From CBDFGN01 sp965247065 (GTDB lineage: Bacteria > Bacteroidota > Bacteroidia > Cytophagales > Cyclobacteriaceae), in contig CBDFGN010000006.1 in the NCBI GenBank assembly GCA_965247065.1, positions 4,402,001 to 4,466,000 on the forward strand: a DNA stretch of 64,000 nucleotides, in the 5' to 3' direction. Under the pieces are notes generated by a model. That model saw only the letters and a list, made by a program, of their open reading frames with translations, had not been told where the DNA came from and did no database searches. Made by a program: the position numbers and the translations under genes. Shown here in pieces: positions 54,963 through 63,443 of the stretch (position 1 is the stretch's first letter; each line of letters starts with the position of its first letter).

Positions 54963-56447
54963 ATGCGGCTGAGCCTTCCAATTTCTTTCGTTATCCTGTC
55001 CTTATTCTTTTTTTCGTTTGCTGCTTGCTCGTCACAGACTGGCACCGCTCCCGTATCGACCAGCAAGGAGGAAGTGTCCTCAACCATCTCGCCGATGGAC
55101 GGTCCGGGGGAAAAGCATCATCAGGCCCCAACCTGGACAGTGATCCCATTTGTTTTGCTTTTATTGATGATCGCCACCGGACCGTTGTTTTACGAGCACT
55201 TCTGGCACAAGAACTATCCATTGATAGCCGTTGCTTTGGGACTCTTGGTAGTCCTGTATTATTTCTTTGTGATCCACAATGTACATGGGCCGGTACATGC
55301 GTTATTTGAGTATATACAGTTCATCTCATTACTGGCCGCGCTGTACATTGCTTCGGGTGGAATTTTGATTATCGTGGACAAGGAAGTAAACCCGACAGCT
55401 AACGTGATCCTTTTATTGGTGGGGACCGTAATTGCCAACATAATCGGGACCACAGGGGCCTCTATGTTGCTGATCAGGCCCTTCATTAGAATGAACCGAT
55501 TTAGAATTAAGCCTTACCACATCGTTTTTTTTATTTTCATGGTCAGCAATGTTGGTGGTAGCCTAACTCCGATTGGTGATCCACCGTTGTTCCTTGGTTT
55601 TCTAAAAGGGGTGCCATTTTTCTGGACCTTGGAAAACAATCTTCTACCATGGCTTATGGCCTCCATCCTTTTGGCACTACTGTTCTTTTTGATCGACTCA
55701 AGGAACAAGTCTAATTACAACCTGGAGGACGAGCCGCCAACTTACACCAATAAAATAACTTTACAAGGGACAAAAAACTTCTTCTGGCTCCTGATAGTGA
55801 TCATATCGGTATTCCTGGATCCTAATGTGCTCGATTGGGTGCCGGCCATTAACTACGACGGCCAGAAATTCTCGTTTTTGAGAGAAGTGATTATGCTCTC
55901 GTGCGCGTTTTTGTCGTTCAAATTTGCCAACCAGAATGCCATAAAGCAGAACGAATTCAACTTTGAACCAATCAGAGAGGTCGCTTTCATTTTCGTTGGG
56001 ATATTTTTTACAATGATGCCGGCACTGGAGTTAGTAGGTAACTTTGCCAGTTCCGAAAAAGGCGCCGCCCTTATAACACCCAATACCCTGTTCTGGGGTA
56101 CAGGGATCCTATCTGCATTTTTGGACAACGCACCTACCTATTTGAATTTTCTAGCGGCCGGAATGGCTGTTGTTGGGGCCAATATTACCGATATAAGCCA
56201 GGTGCAGAATTATGCCGTGGGAGGCTATGAAGGTTCGTTGATCGCGCTGAAGGCGATCTCAATCGCGGCGGTGTTTTTTGGAGCGATGACCTACATAGGT
56301 AATGGCCCGAATTTCATGGTGAAGTCGATCGCCGAGCAGGTAGGAATCAAGATGCCCTCGTTCTTTGGCTATCTAATCCGCTCGTCCATCCCCTACCTGT
56401 TACCCATTTTGGTTTTGGTGTGGCTCGTGTTCTTTTACTGGACCTAG
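54963..56447 (+). CDS. NhaD-type sodium:proton antiporter
   Basis: The 494-residue membrane protein of the ion-transporter superfamily (NhaD/ArsB-like) has about 12 helices. Features are the segments ATGPLFYEHFW, TNVILL-like NPTANVILLLVG, IIGTTGASMLLIRPFIRMN, VGGSLTPIGDPPLFLGFLKG and LDNAPTYLNFLAAG. It probably exchanges Na+ for H+. Unusually it starts with a lipoprotein-like signal (SLFFFSFAACSSQ) and a 35-residue hydrophilic stretch before the first helix. Its last 48 bp overlap the 3' end of lysC on the other strand. The 277 bp before it show no gene. Confidence 0.87.
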   Translation: MRLSLPISFVILSLFFFSFAACSSQTGTAPVSTSKEEVSSTISPMDGPGEKHHQAPTWTVIPFVLLLLMIATGPLFYEHFWHKNYPLIAVALGLLVVLYYFFVIHNVHGPVHALFEYIQFISLLAALYIASGGILIIVDKEVNPTANVILLLVGTVIANIIGTTGASMLLIRPFIRMNRFRIKPYHIVFFIFMVSNVGGSLTPIGDPPLFLGFLKGVPFFWTLENNLLPWLMASILLALLFFLIDSRNKSNYNLEDEPPTYTNKITLQGTKNFFWLLIVIISVFLDPNVLDWVPAINYDGQKFSFLREVIMLSCAFLSFKFANQNAIKQNEFNFEPIREVAFIFVGIFFTMMPALELVGNFASSEKGAALITPNTLFWGTGILSAFLDNAPTYLNFLAAGMAVVGANITDISQVQNYAVGGYEGSLIALKAISIAAVFFGAMTYIGNGPNFMVKSIAEQVGIKMPSFFGYLIRSSIPYLLPILVLVWLVFFYWT

Positions 56448-57779
56448 GTCAGGCTCCATCTTCTCCTTAAACAAGTTGTTGTTCAAACTAAGTAGTGCCT
56501 GTTCTTTGTGCTTGGTATCGATTAGGATAGAGATATTATTGCGACTTCCTCCATATGAGATCATTCTGGGTGGGATATCGGTCAAGGACCCAAATATCTG
56601 CTGGACTATTCCTTTTTTGTCAACCACGGCGTCGCCGACGATACAAATGATCGTCAGGTCATCTTCCACGAACACCGTACCTAAATCGCGCAATTCCCCT
56701 AGAACATTATCAAGCTGGTCCCGATTGTCAATGGTAAGCGAAACGGCTACCTCAGATGTTGTGATCATGTCGATCGAGGTCCTGTATTTTTCGAAAATCT
56801 CAAAAACCATCCGTAGGAAACCGTATGCAAGCAACATACGCGAGGACTTGATCTTAATGGCCGTAATGCAGTCCTTCGCGGCGATGGATTTCACCCCGGG
56901 TGCCTCAGTTCTGTCGCTAATGATTGTTCCCAGAGCTTCTGGCCTCAAAGTATTTTTCAAGTGGACCGGTATTTGAAATTTCTGGGCAGGCAAAATTGTC
57001 GAAGGATGCAGAATCTTAGCTCCGAAATAGGCTAATTCAGCGGCCTCTTCAAAGGAAAGTCGGGCAAGTGGAAAAGTATTTGGCACTATCCTGGGGTCAT
57101 TGTTGTGCATTCCATCGATGTCAGTCCAAATTTGAATCTCCTCTGCTTGCAGCACCGCCCCGATTATGGAAGCGGTATAATCACTTCCACCACGTCGAAG
57201 GTTATCAATCTGACCTGAATGATCTAAGCAAATGAACCCCTGGGTCACAAAAAGCCCTGTATCCGGATAGCGTTTCATGATTTGTGTCAACTTATTTTGA
57301 ATGGCATCCATATCCGGCTCTGCATTTTCGTCGATAGCCATGAAATGCAAGGCAGGGATCAATGCCGCCCTGGAGCCTTGCTCATCCAGGTAGATTGAAA
57401 AGATCTGGGTGGATAGCAGCTCGCCGGATGCCAGGATGATTTTTTCGAATTTAGTTTCGTAGGGGTTATCAGCCAACTCATCCAGGACCTGAAATTCATT
57501 CTTAACAACTTCTTTACCTCTCTGGAGGGAGTCCGTTTGGCTGAACAAACTATGGCAAAATTGAAGATAGGTGTTGTGCAGGTTGTCAATATCGGCCTTG
57601 GCCTGATCAGCTTCTCCGCGACAGAGGAGTTCGTCAATCGCCACCAGTGAATTGGTGGTGCCGGAGACTGCCGAAAGTACCACGAACCGGGCTTCCGATC
57701 CCTGACGTAACAGCGACTCCACATGTTTCATCCTTTCGGGAGTGCCCAGCGAGGTTCCCCCGAATTTTAGAACCTTCAT
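56400..57779 (-). CDS. lysC: Aspartate kinase
   Basis: Aspartokinase makes aspartyl phosphate, entry to lysine, threonine and methionine synthesis. The 459-residue single-function enzyme has KFGGTSLGTPERM, FVTQGFI, RGGSDYTASIIGAVL, WTDIDGMHNNDPRIVPNT and two ACT-type regions at the C-terminus (SIDMITTSEVAVSLTID; ISYGGSRNNISILID). It lies 11 bp after ribH. No homoserine-dehydrogenase fusion is present. Confidence 0.95.
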   Translation of the reverse strand: MKVLKFGGTSLGTPERMKHVESLLRQGSEARFVVLSAVSGTTNSLVAIDELLCRGEADQAKADIDNLHNTYLQFCHSLFSQTDSLQRGKEVVKNEFQVLDELADNPYETKFEKIILASGELLSTQIFSIYLDEQGSRAALIPALHFMAIDENAEPDMDAIQNKLTQIMKRYPDTGLFVTQGFICLDHSGQIDNLRRGGSDYTASIIGAVLQAEEIQIWTDIDGMHNNDPRIVPNTFPLARLSFEEAAELAYFGAKILHPSTILPAQKFQIPVHLKNTLRPEALGTIISDRTEAPGVKSIAAKDCITAIKIKSSRMLLAYGFLRMVFEIFEKYRTSIDMITTSEVAVSLTIDNRDQLDNVLGELRDLGTVFVEDDLTIICIVGDAVVDKKGIVQQIFGSLTDIPPRMISYGGSRNNISILIDTKHKEQALLSLNNNLFKEKMEPDLGPVKEHEPHQNQNG

Positions 57780-57790
57780 AATTGAAATCT

Positions 57791-58261
57791 TCAGAGATTA
57801 ATCATTCTTAATGCCGACAGGGCAGCTTCCTCTCCCTTATTTCCATGTTTTCCTCCAGCCCGGGCCTCCGCCTGTTGGTAATTTTCTGTAGTCAAAACCC
57901 CAAAGATCACCGGTTTGTCGAATTTAAGGGCCACGTCTTTCAGGCCCTGGGCCACCGACTGACAAATGAATTCGAAATGACGAGTCTCGCCTTGTATTAC
58001 GCATCCCAGGCAAATCACCGCGTCAAAAGAATCCTTGGCCATTCTCTGAGCCCCCAGGCTTAGTTCGAAACTGCCCGGGACATTACTTCGCACAATATTT
58101 TCTTTGATTACGCCACGGTCTATTAAGGTGTCAAGGGCCGAGGAATACAGAGAATCAGTGATCGCCTCATTCCACTCAGCGACAACGATACCGATGCGAC
58201 TCTTTGAATAATCCTTTCCAATGGGGTTCTGACCACCCGATCCCTTTGCTGATGGAGTCAT
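57791..58261 (-). CDS. ribH: 6,7-dimethyl-8-ribityllumazine synthase
   Basis: RibH condenses the pyrimidine and the dihydroxybutanone phosphate to lumazine, the step before riboflavin. The 156-residue product has IGIVVAEWNEAITDSLY, VPGSFELSLGAQ, CLGCVIQGETRHFEFICQSVA (in parts) with its catalytic His, and GVLTTENYQQAEARAGG. A hairpin with a T-run ends about 10 bp before its start, so expression of ribH-lysC may be limited by read-through. Confidence 0.95.
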   Translation of the reverse strand: MTPSAKGSGGQNPIGKDYSKSRIGIVVAEWNEAITDSLYSSALDTLIDRGVIKENIVRSNVPGSFELSLGAQRMAKDSFDAVICLGCVIQGETRHFEFICQSVAQGLKDVALKFDKPVIFGVLTTENYQQAEARAGGKHGNKGEEAALSALRMINL

Positions 58262-58271
58262 ATATTCAGTT

Positions 58272-58307
58272 TAATAAAAAAGGGACAAAGCCCAGCCTCA
58301 TCCCTTT
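58272..58307 (-). terminator. Intrinsic terminator between the TPR gene and ribH
   Basis: On the minus strand AAAGGGA (58307-58301) pairs with TCCCTTT (58285-58279) around a 15-nt loop and is followed by T-rich TTTATT. It lies 20 bp after the TPR gene stop. The ribH start follows within about 10-17 bp, so it may also act as an attenuator. Confidence 0.65.
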
Positions 58308-58327
58308 AAACTCTAAGCTTAGACTTT

Positions 58328-59032
58328 TTATGAGGCCAACCCTTTCAATCTTGCCATGTGTTTCTTGGCGCTTTGAAATTCCGAAGACTCAAAATATTTA
58401 TCTACAATTTCTTGATAACACTTTAATGCCCCTTGGTAATCTTCCACCTTTTCATAAGCCGTTGCAGCCTTCACCAAATATTCGGGGGTAAAAAACTTAT
58501 TGGCCAGGTAGTCGATGGCCAGGTTGTATTGATCAATGGCATCGTAATAATTTCCCAACTCCATATATGCATCTCCAATAAGAGAGTACGCACGGGCTTT
58601 GACAACCAAATCAGACGAACTGAATTTCTCTAAATAATCAATAGCCTCCAAGAACTCTCCTTTCTTCAGATAGCAAACTCCTGAATAGAAGTTAGCCAGA
58701 TTTCCGGCATCAGTGGACGAATAGTCCGCAGAAATGTCCAGCAGACCAAGGTTGTTGCCATCACCGTTCAGAGCAAGGTCCACGCTGTCAGACTCGAAGT
58801 AGTATACCGCTTGGAATAATTCGCTCTGAGCAACGTCATTTTGGCTGTCGATATAGTATTCGTAAGTGAAATATCCCAACACAACAGCAATAACCACCCC
58901 TACGATCGAGAATACAACCGTTTGATTCTCCTTGATGAAGGCTTCACTCCTGGAGATTTGTTCGGCCAGTGCATCAGGATTCTCGAGTATGTCGGAGCCA
59001 TGCTGCTTGGCCTGTTTGTCCTTTTTTGCCAT
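58328..59032 (-). CDS. Membrane-anchored TPR protein (YfgM-like)
   Basis: The 234-residue product has one membrane segment (NQTVVFSIVGVVIAVVLGYFTYEYY, near residue 40) and TPR-type repeats outside (ALNGDGN.., LGNYYDAIDQYNLAI, YEKVEDYQGALKCYQEIVDK). The layout recalls YfgM/Tpr21, ancillary to the SecYEG translocon and PpiD. ATG 59032 is the second in-frame start after 59038. A promoter-like sequence lies just upstream, and a terminator follows. Confidence 0.85.
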   Translation of the reverse strand: MAKKDKQAKQHGSDILENPDALAEQISRSEAFIKENQTVVFSIVGVVIAVVLGYFTYEYYIDSQNDVAQSELFQAVYYFESDSVDLALNGDGNNLGLLDISADYSSTDAGNLANFYSGVCYLKKGEFLEAIDYLEKFSSSDLVVKARAYSLIGDAYMELGNYYDAIDQYNLAIDYLANKFFTPEYLVKAATAYEKVEDYQGALKCYQEIVDKYFESSEFQSAKKHMARLKGLAS

Positions 59033-59054
59033 CTCCAATCAAAAATTTGAACGG

Positions 59055-59083
59055 CAAAATTAATCAAAATTGTTGGATAACAA
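59055..59083 (-). promoter_or_regulatory. Candidate promoter of the YfgM-like gene
   Basis: Minus-strand TAATTTTG (59062-59055) fits the -7 box; TTG at 59083-59081 lies 18 bp upstream. The predicted leader is about 17 nt. Confidence 0.5.
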
Positions 59084-59098
59084 TTAAGTGAAGTCAGA

Positions 59099-60130
59099 TT
59101 AATCGGTCAGGAACGGGTAATCGGAGTGGGTGTAAATATCTGTCAAGGCTTCTGAGCCTGCTGGCAGTTTTGACTCCTCAGCGAACTGCACACTTTCGGC
59201 CACTAATTCCTTTACCTTGAGCTCAATTTTCTCAAGGGCGCCATCCGTAGCGATTTTATTGGTTACTATTGTTTTACGGACCTGCTCTACAGGATCCCGC
59301 TGCTTGTACTCTTCGACTTCCTCTTTGGTACGGTACTTGGCTGGATCGGACATCGAATGTCCTTTATAGCGGTAGGTACGAAACTCCAGAAGGGTGGGCC
59401 CCTGGCCATCTCGAGCCCTCTTTGCAGCTTCAATTACCGCGTCGTGAACTTCTTCTACATTCATCGCATCTACGGGCTTGGAAGGCATTTCATAGGCATC
59501 GCCCAAGTAATAGAGTTCTGTCACATTGGATGATCGCTGTACTGAAGTCCCCATCGCATACCCATTGTTTTCTATCACCAAAATTACTGGTAATTTGTAG
59601 GTCATCGCCAAGTTCAAAGACTCATGAAAGGCCCCTTGTCGGGCAGCGCCGTCGCCCAAATAGGTAACACAAAGGTTTTTCGAACTTTTGTACTTTTCGG
59701 CGAAGGCAATGCCAATCCCCAAAGGAATCTGCCCCCCAACTATACCATGACCGCCAAAAAAGCCCCTTTCCTTGTCGAACATGTGCATGGAACCACCTTT
59801 ACCTTTTGAAACTCCAGTCTCTTTTCCAAACAGTTCCGCCATTATTCTCCCGGGCTCAGTACCCAAGGCTATTGGATGCGCGTGATCCCTGTAGGCTGTG
59901 ATATACTTATCACCATCTATCAGTGCAGACACAGCCCCTGCCGCGCAGGCTTCCTGGCCAATATACAAATGACAAAAGCCTCGGATTTTTTGCTGGCCGT
60001 ATAGTTGTCCTGCCTTTTCTTCAAATTTCCTCATCAGCAACATAGTCTCGTACCAGTACAGATAAGTGTCTTTTGAATATTTAGAACTTGACGTTACTTT
60101 TGTTTTAGCCTTTTCTTTCACGCTCCCCAT
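59099..60130 (-). CDS. pdhA: Pyruvate dehydrogenase E1 component, alpha subunit
   Basis: E1 alpha binds thiamine diphosphate with the beta subunit and decarboxylates pyruvate in the PDH complex. The 343-residue product has the ThDP motif GDGAARQGAFHESLN..IENNGYAMGT, FGGHGIVGGQIPLGIG and the phosphorylation-loop-like YRYKGHSMSDPAKYRT. The beta subunit gene is not adjacent. It is divergent from recF across 59 bp. Confidence 0.95.
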   Translation of the reverse strand: MGSVKEKAKTKVTSSSKYSKDTYLYWYETMLLMRKFEEKAGQLYGQQKIRGFCHLYIGQEACAAGAVSALIDGDKYITAYRDHAHPIALGTEPGRIMAELFGKETGVSKGKGGSMHMFDKERGFFGGHGIVGGQIPLGIGIAFAEKYKSSKNLCVTYLGDGAARQGAFHESLNLAMTYKLPVILVIENNGYAMGTSVQRSSNVTELYYLGDAYEMPSKPVDAMNVEEVHDAVIEAAKRARDGQGPTLLEFRTYRYKGHSMSDPAKYRTKEEVEEYKQRDPVEQVRKTIVTNKIATDGALEKIELKVKELVAESVQFAEESKLPAGSEALTDIYTHSDYPFLTD

Positions 60131-60189
60131 TTGTGGTCTTTTGATGCAGGAATGCGAAATTAAAGAAAAACCCCTAAGAAAGAAATTAA

Positions 60190-61296
60190 ATGCATCTGGA
60201 AAATCTGGGGCTAAAGCACTTCAAGAATTTCAAGAATTTGCAGTTGCTTTTATCGCCGACGCTCAATTGCTTCATTGGCAAAAATGGCTCGGGGAAGACC
60301 AATTTGCTGGATTCAATTCACTATCTGTGCTTGACCAAAAGCGCTTTCACCTACTATGAGGTGCAGAATATCCACCACGGATTGGACTATCTCCAAGTTA
60401 GTGGCGCATTTATAAAGAATGATAAGAAAACGGTCGTCAGTTGTCACTACAAGAAGGCTGAGAGGAAATCGGTGAAGCTGGGAAGAAAGGAGATCACAAA
60501 GCTTCGGGATTTCGTAGGCCAGTTTCCGGTTGTGATTATTGCCCCAAACGATACTGACTTAATCCGTGAGGGATCGGAAATCAGGCGCAAGTTCATGGAC
60601 GGTTTCTTGTCACAACTAAGGGGTCCCTACCTGGACAACCTGCTTAATTACCATCGCACCATAAGGCAGCGCAATTCCTTATTGCAGGATTTTGAAAAGA
60701 AGGATTACCTGGACCGTGATCTTCTTTCCTCTTATGATGAAATAATAATAGACCTGGGAAGGACGATTTTTAAAGAACGACAAGATCTGTTGGCAGATCT
60801 GACTCCCGCTTGCCTGACGAATTACCGCCGGTTGACCGTGGACAATGAGTTAATAAGCATTGATTATAAGTCCGATTTGGATCGCCCGGATTTTGGGGAA
60901 TTCTTCCGGTCAAGGTTACAAATAGATCTGGCGAGCCGCCGAACTACTACGGGCATCCACCGTGACGACCTGGTTTTCAACCTGAATGGGTTTCCCATTA
61001 ATAAATTTGGTTCCCAAGGTCAGCAGAAGTCATTTGTTTTGGCTTTGAAGCTGGCCCAATGTCAGCTTATTACTGCCGACAAGGGGTTCCAGCCGATCCT
61101 TTTGCTCGATGATATCTTTGATAAGCTGGATGACGATCGAATCACAAGTCTTTTCGAAATAGTTACTCAGAAGGAATTTGGCCAGCTTTTTGTAACAGAT
61201 GCCGGGGAGAGGAAGCTACCCGACATGATCAAAGATATGGGGGTGAGCGGGAAAATTTTCAGAATTGAAAATCAAATTCCAGTTTTAATAAACTAG
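60190..61296 (+). CDS. recF: DNA replication/repair protein RecF
   Basis: RecF is an SMC-like ATPase that loads RecA at ssDNA gaps together with RecO and RecR. The 368-residue product has Walker A GKNGSGKTNLLDSI, the signature region FGSQGQQKSFVLALKLAQ, and Walker B ILLLDDIFDKLDDDR. A DUF721/DciA-like gene follows 23 bp later, a neighbour pattern common in many bacteria. The family length is typical. Confidence 0.96.
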   Translation: MHLENLGLKHFKNFKNLQLLLSPTLNCFIGKNGSGKTNLLDSIHYLCLTKSAFTYYEVQNIHHGLDYLQVSGAFIKNDKKTVVSCHYKKAERKSVKLGRKEITKLRDFVGQFPVVIIAPNDTDLIREGSEIRRKFMDGFLSQLRGPYLDNLLNYHRTIRQRNSLLQDFEKKDYLDRDLLSSYDEIIIDLGRTIFKERQDLLADLTPACLTNYRRLTVDNELISIDYKSDLDRPDFGEFFRSRLQIDLASRRTTTGIHRDDLVFNLNGFPINKFGSQGQQKSFVLALKLAQCQLITADKGFQPILLLDDIFDKLDDDRITSLFEIVTQKEFGQLFVTDAGERKLPDMIKDMGVSGKIFRIENQIPVLIN

Positions 61297-61319
61297 ATTG
61301 GGAGGACCAAACATGACGC

Positions 61320-61628
61320 ATGAAGCGACCTGATGAAATGCGAGGAAACAATACCTCTACCATAGGGGCAGCATTTGAGAAGTTGCTCCTGCAATACAAT
61401 ATCAAAGACAAATTTGACGAAACCAAACTAATATCTTCATGGGGAAAGATTATGGGTAAGCCGATCGCAAACCGAACCAAAAAGCTTTTTATTAAAGACA
61501 AGAGGTTAGTTGTGGAGTTAACATCAGCACCCCTTAAACACGAATTAACCATTGCCAAAAAAAAGGTTCTGAGAATTTTGACGGAGGAATTCGGCCATGA
61601 TGTCGTTAATGACGTAATCTTTTTGTGA
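61320..61628 (+). CDS. DUF721 (DciA-like) protein
   Basis: The 102-residue product has the DUF721 core (SWGKIMGKPIANRTKKLFIKD and LVVELTSAPLKHELTIAKK in parts). DciA, in the same family, loads the replicative helicase in bacteria that lack DnaC. Bacteroidota usually carry such proteins, so a DciA role is plausible here. Its stop overlaps an upstream GTG of the TPR gene. Confidence 0.87.
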   Translation: MKRPDEMRGNNTSTIGAAFEKLLLQYNIKDKFDETKLISSWGKIMGKPIANRTKKLFIKDKRLVVELTSAPLKHELTIAKKKVLRILTEEFGHDVVNDVIFL

Positions 61629-61651
61629 TCAATCCAGCATCTAAATCATTT

Positions 61652-62172
61652 ATGCTTTTGCGCAACATCCGAAATGCTCTTGCCTTTGTTTTCATGCTCT
61701 CTTGCTCTTTCAGCTGGGGGCAGGACTGGCAACAGATGTACCAGGACGCTCGCGGCTACTACGACAGAGATTGGGCAAAAGCGGTAGAGCTCCTGGAGAA
61801 GGCAATAGTGGTGGTCGAGAACGACTTGGGAAAGGAAGACGACCACTACGCGGCGGTATTGAACGACCTAGCTTTGGGACACTGGCATCTCAGTGACTTT
61901 GATCTGGCCCAGGAACTGTTCAATCAGTCGCTTGACATAAAGTTTCAGCTCTACGAAGGAGAGGGGCAAGAATATGCGGCGGCTTTGGTAAATATCGCCG
62001 GTCTGTACCAGGACCTAGGCGATCTGAATGCCTCGGTGAATCTCTATTTGGAGGCCCAGAAAGTGTACCAAAAGGCAGACATGGAAGGTTCTGCAGAGTA
62101 TGCTGTGGCCTTGAACAACATGGGGACGGTCTACGAGACTGCGGGGAATTACAATAAGGCTCTCGATTTCTA
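61652..62172 (+). pseudogene. 5' part of a secreted TPR-repeat protein, split by an IS110 element
   Basis: ATG 61652 opens a signal peptide (ALAFVFMLSCSFSWGQD). Kinesin-light-chain-like TPR repeats follow (DHYAAVLNDLALGHWHLSDF, YAAALVNIAGLYQDLGDL, YAVALNNMGTVYETAGNYN). The frame runs into the insertion element at about codon 174 (..ALDFY). Rejoining it to 63444 gives an in-frame ALDFYLQALGLRQSLFGE, so the gene was intact before insertion. Repeats of this type in Bacteroidota often precede a CHAT protease-like domain, but that part would lie beyond the window. Confidence 0.88.
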
Positions 62173-62176
62173 TGGA

Positions 62177-63184
62177 TCAAGCAAGAGTCAGGGTATATGT
62201 TTTTTCATATTTTCTGGTTTCTCGGACTACAGCAAAAACTCTATGAATAAGTTTGTTCCGGATCGCATTCAACACCGACATTTTGTTTTTCCCTGATTCC
62301 ACTTTCCGTTCATAATAATCCCTTAATTCCCCCGGATGAGTAACCGCTGACATGGCTGCCAGATGCAGGAGCTTTTTCATCTTCTTATTGGCCAGATGCG
62401 AAACTCGACTCCGGCCCCGGTAGCTGGTGCCGGATCGGTACTCGAAGGGCACTACCCCTGAGTAACAGGCAAACTTCTTGGCCTCAGTAAAGTCTTTGAA
62501 CTCATTGGTAGTTGCAATGAAATGGGCTGCAATAGTAGATCCAATGTTATCCACTGAAGTCACTTGCTCAAAGAGCTCATTTAAAGATTGATCGGATCGA
62601 ATGAAATCATAAATTTTCAGATCCAAAGCCTTGAGCTTTTTCTCCATGTTAGCTAGTACCGGTTTGAGGGTAGTTTTCTGAAGTTGCATCACATCATCAT
62701 CCACAAAACCACAGGCCTCCTTTAAAGGAGTTGCCAACTGCAGTTTAGTCTTGAGCAGTCGTTCTCTGAGTGATAGCATGAACTTTAAATTGCGGATTTT
62801 CTTTCGAGAAGGCTTCCATAACTGGGCTTTGTCCTGGTTTCGACAGGCATATTGAGCGATTCGATAGGAATCCACCTGATCGTTCTTTCCTCTCAAAACA
62901 CCCAGGGATTGTTTGATCTGCCGGGCCGATTCCAGCCACACATTGAGCTGCTGTTTTTCAAAGTAATTGAGCAGATGATTGTTATAGATCCCAGTGAATT
63001 CCAGGCAAAACAAAACCTGGTCAGGCTGGTAGCCAGGCAGCTGCATAAGTCTCTTGATAAAACTCTTAATCCCTTTCAGACTATTAGCAGTTCTTAGGTG
63101 AAACAACCTGTGACTATTTTGTACTACCGTAAAATCAAGGGTTGACTTTGAAACATCAATGCCCACGAAATAATTGAAATTCAT
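62177..63184 (-). CDS. IS110-family transposase (DEDD recombinase)
   Basis: The 335-residue recombinase has an N-terminal RuvC-like DEDD domain (VGIDVSKSTLDF, FCLEFTGIYNNHL, KNDQVDSYRIAQYA) and the C-terminal Transposase_20 domain (SVDNIGSTIAAHFI, CYSGVVPFEYRSGTSYRGRSRVS in parts, MKKLLHLAAMSAV). A conserved Ser for DNA strand attack lies in the SGTSYRGRS stretch. In the characterised relative IS621 the enzyme is guided by a bridge RNA. ATG 63184 is preferred over an upstream start at 63220. The frame is complete, so the element may be active. Confidence 0.93.
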   Translation of the reverse strand: MNFNYFVGIDVSKSTLDFTVVQNSHRLFHLRTANSLKGIKSFIKRLMQLPGYQPDQVLFCLEFTGIYNNHLLNYFEKQQLNVWLESARQIKQSLGVLRGKNDQVDSYRIAQYACRNQDKAQLWKPSRKKIRNLKFMLSLRERLLKTKLQLATPLKEACGFVDDDVMQLQKTTLKPVLANMEKKLKALDLKIYDFIRSDQSLNELFEQVTSVDNIGSTIAAHFIATTNEFKDFTEAKKFACYSGVVPFEYRSGTSYRGRSRVSHLANKKMKKLLHLAAMSAVTHPGELRDYYERKVESGKNKMSVLNAIRNKLIHRVFAVVRETRKYEKTYTLTLA

Positions 63185-63199
63185 AACTTTACCATTAAG

Positions 63200-63440
63200 A
63201 CTTATCAAGTGGGTTAACATTTTTGAACACGATCAAAACCTTACTAATGGGTCTAGTCCCAAATTTCTATTTGATGCTTGTTCAAAAAAGCTGGCAGAGG
63301 ATTGAATCGCGAGATAGGTCGCAAACCTAGGCCTTTGCATAATTCGCCTCTGCCAGTGTTAACTCATGACCGCCTTGGTCACCTCATAAAAATAAACCTT
63401 GATTCTTGGAATAATCCTAGAGGCCTAATCTAAAGGAACT
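63200..63440 (-). ncRNA. Candidate bridge RNA in the IS110 5' region
   Basis: Read on the transposase strand, CTGGCAGAGG (63356-63347) pairs perfectly with CCTCTGCCAG (63300-63291). Between them lie a 17-nt left arm, a hairpin TAGGT-TTGCG-ACCTA (63329-63315) and a 14-nt right arm. A second small hairpin TGACC-AAGGC-GGTCA lies upstream on the RNA, and TGGG/CCCA downstream. This stem, internal loop and hairpin pattern in this place is what bridge RNAs show. Exact ends are unknown. Confidence 0.5.
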
Positions 63441-63443
63441 TTA

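Larger units (their letters stand above)
62173..63443 (-). mobile_element. IS110-family insertion sequence, about 1.27 kb
   Basis: It comprises the transposase gene (62177-63184) and an untranslated 5' region of about 260 bp (63185-63443). The ends were set by rejoining the split TPR gene. Both junctions carry TA (62171-62172 and 63442-63443), and excision with one TA restores the TPR frame. No terminal inverted repeats or longer target duplication were seen, as expected for this family. The long 5' end and almost absent 3' end (4 bp) fit the IS110 group rather than IS1111. Confidence 0.82.

Noticed and set aside
63200..63440. The stem at 63291-63356 as a simple intrinsic terminator
   Set aside because: The loop of 46 nt is too long for an intrinsic terminator. 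A T-run does follow the stem on the minus strand (CTTTTTT), so it might still end a transcript, but the element context favours a structured RNA.
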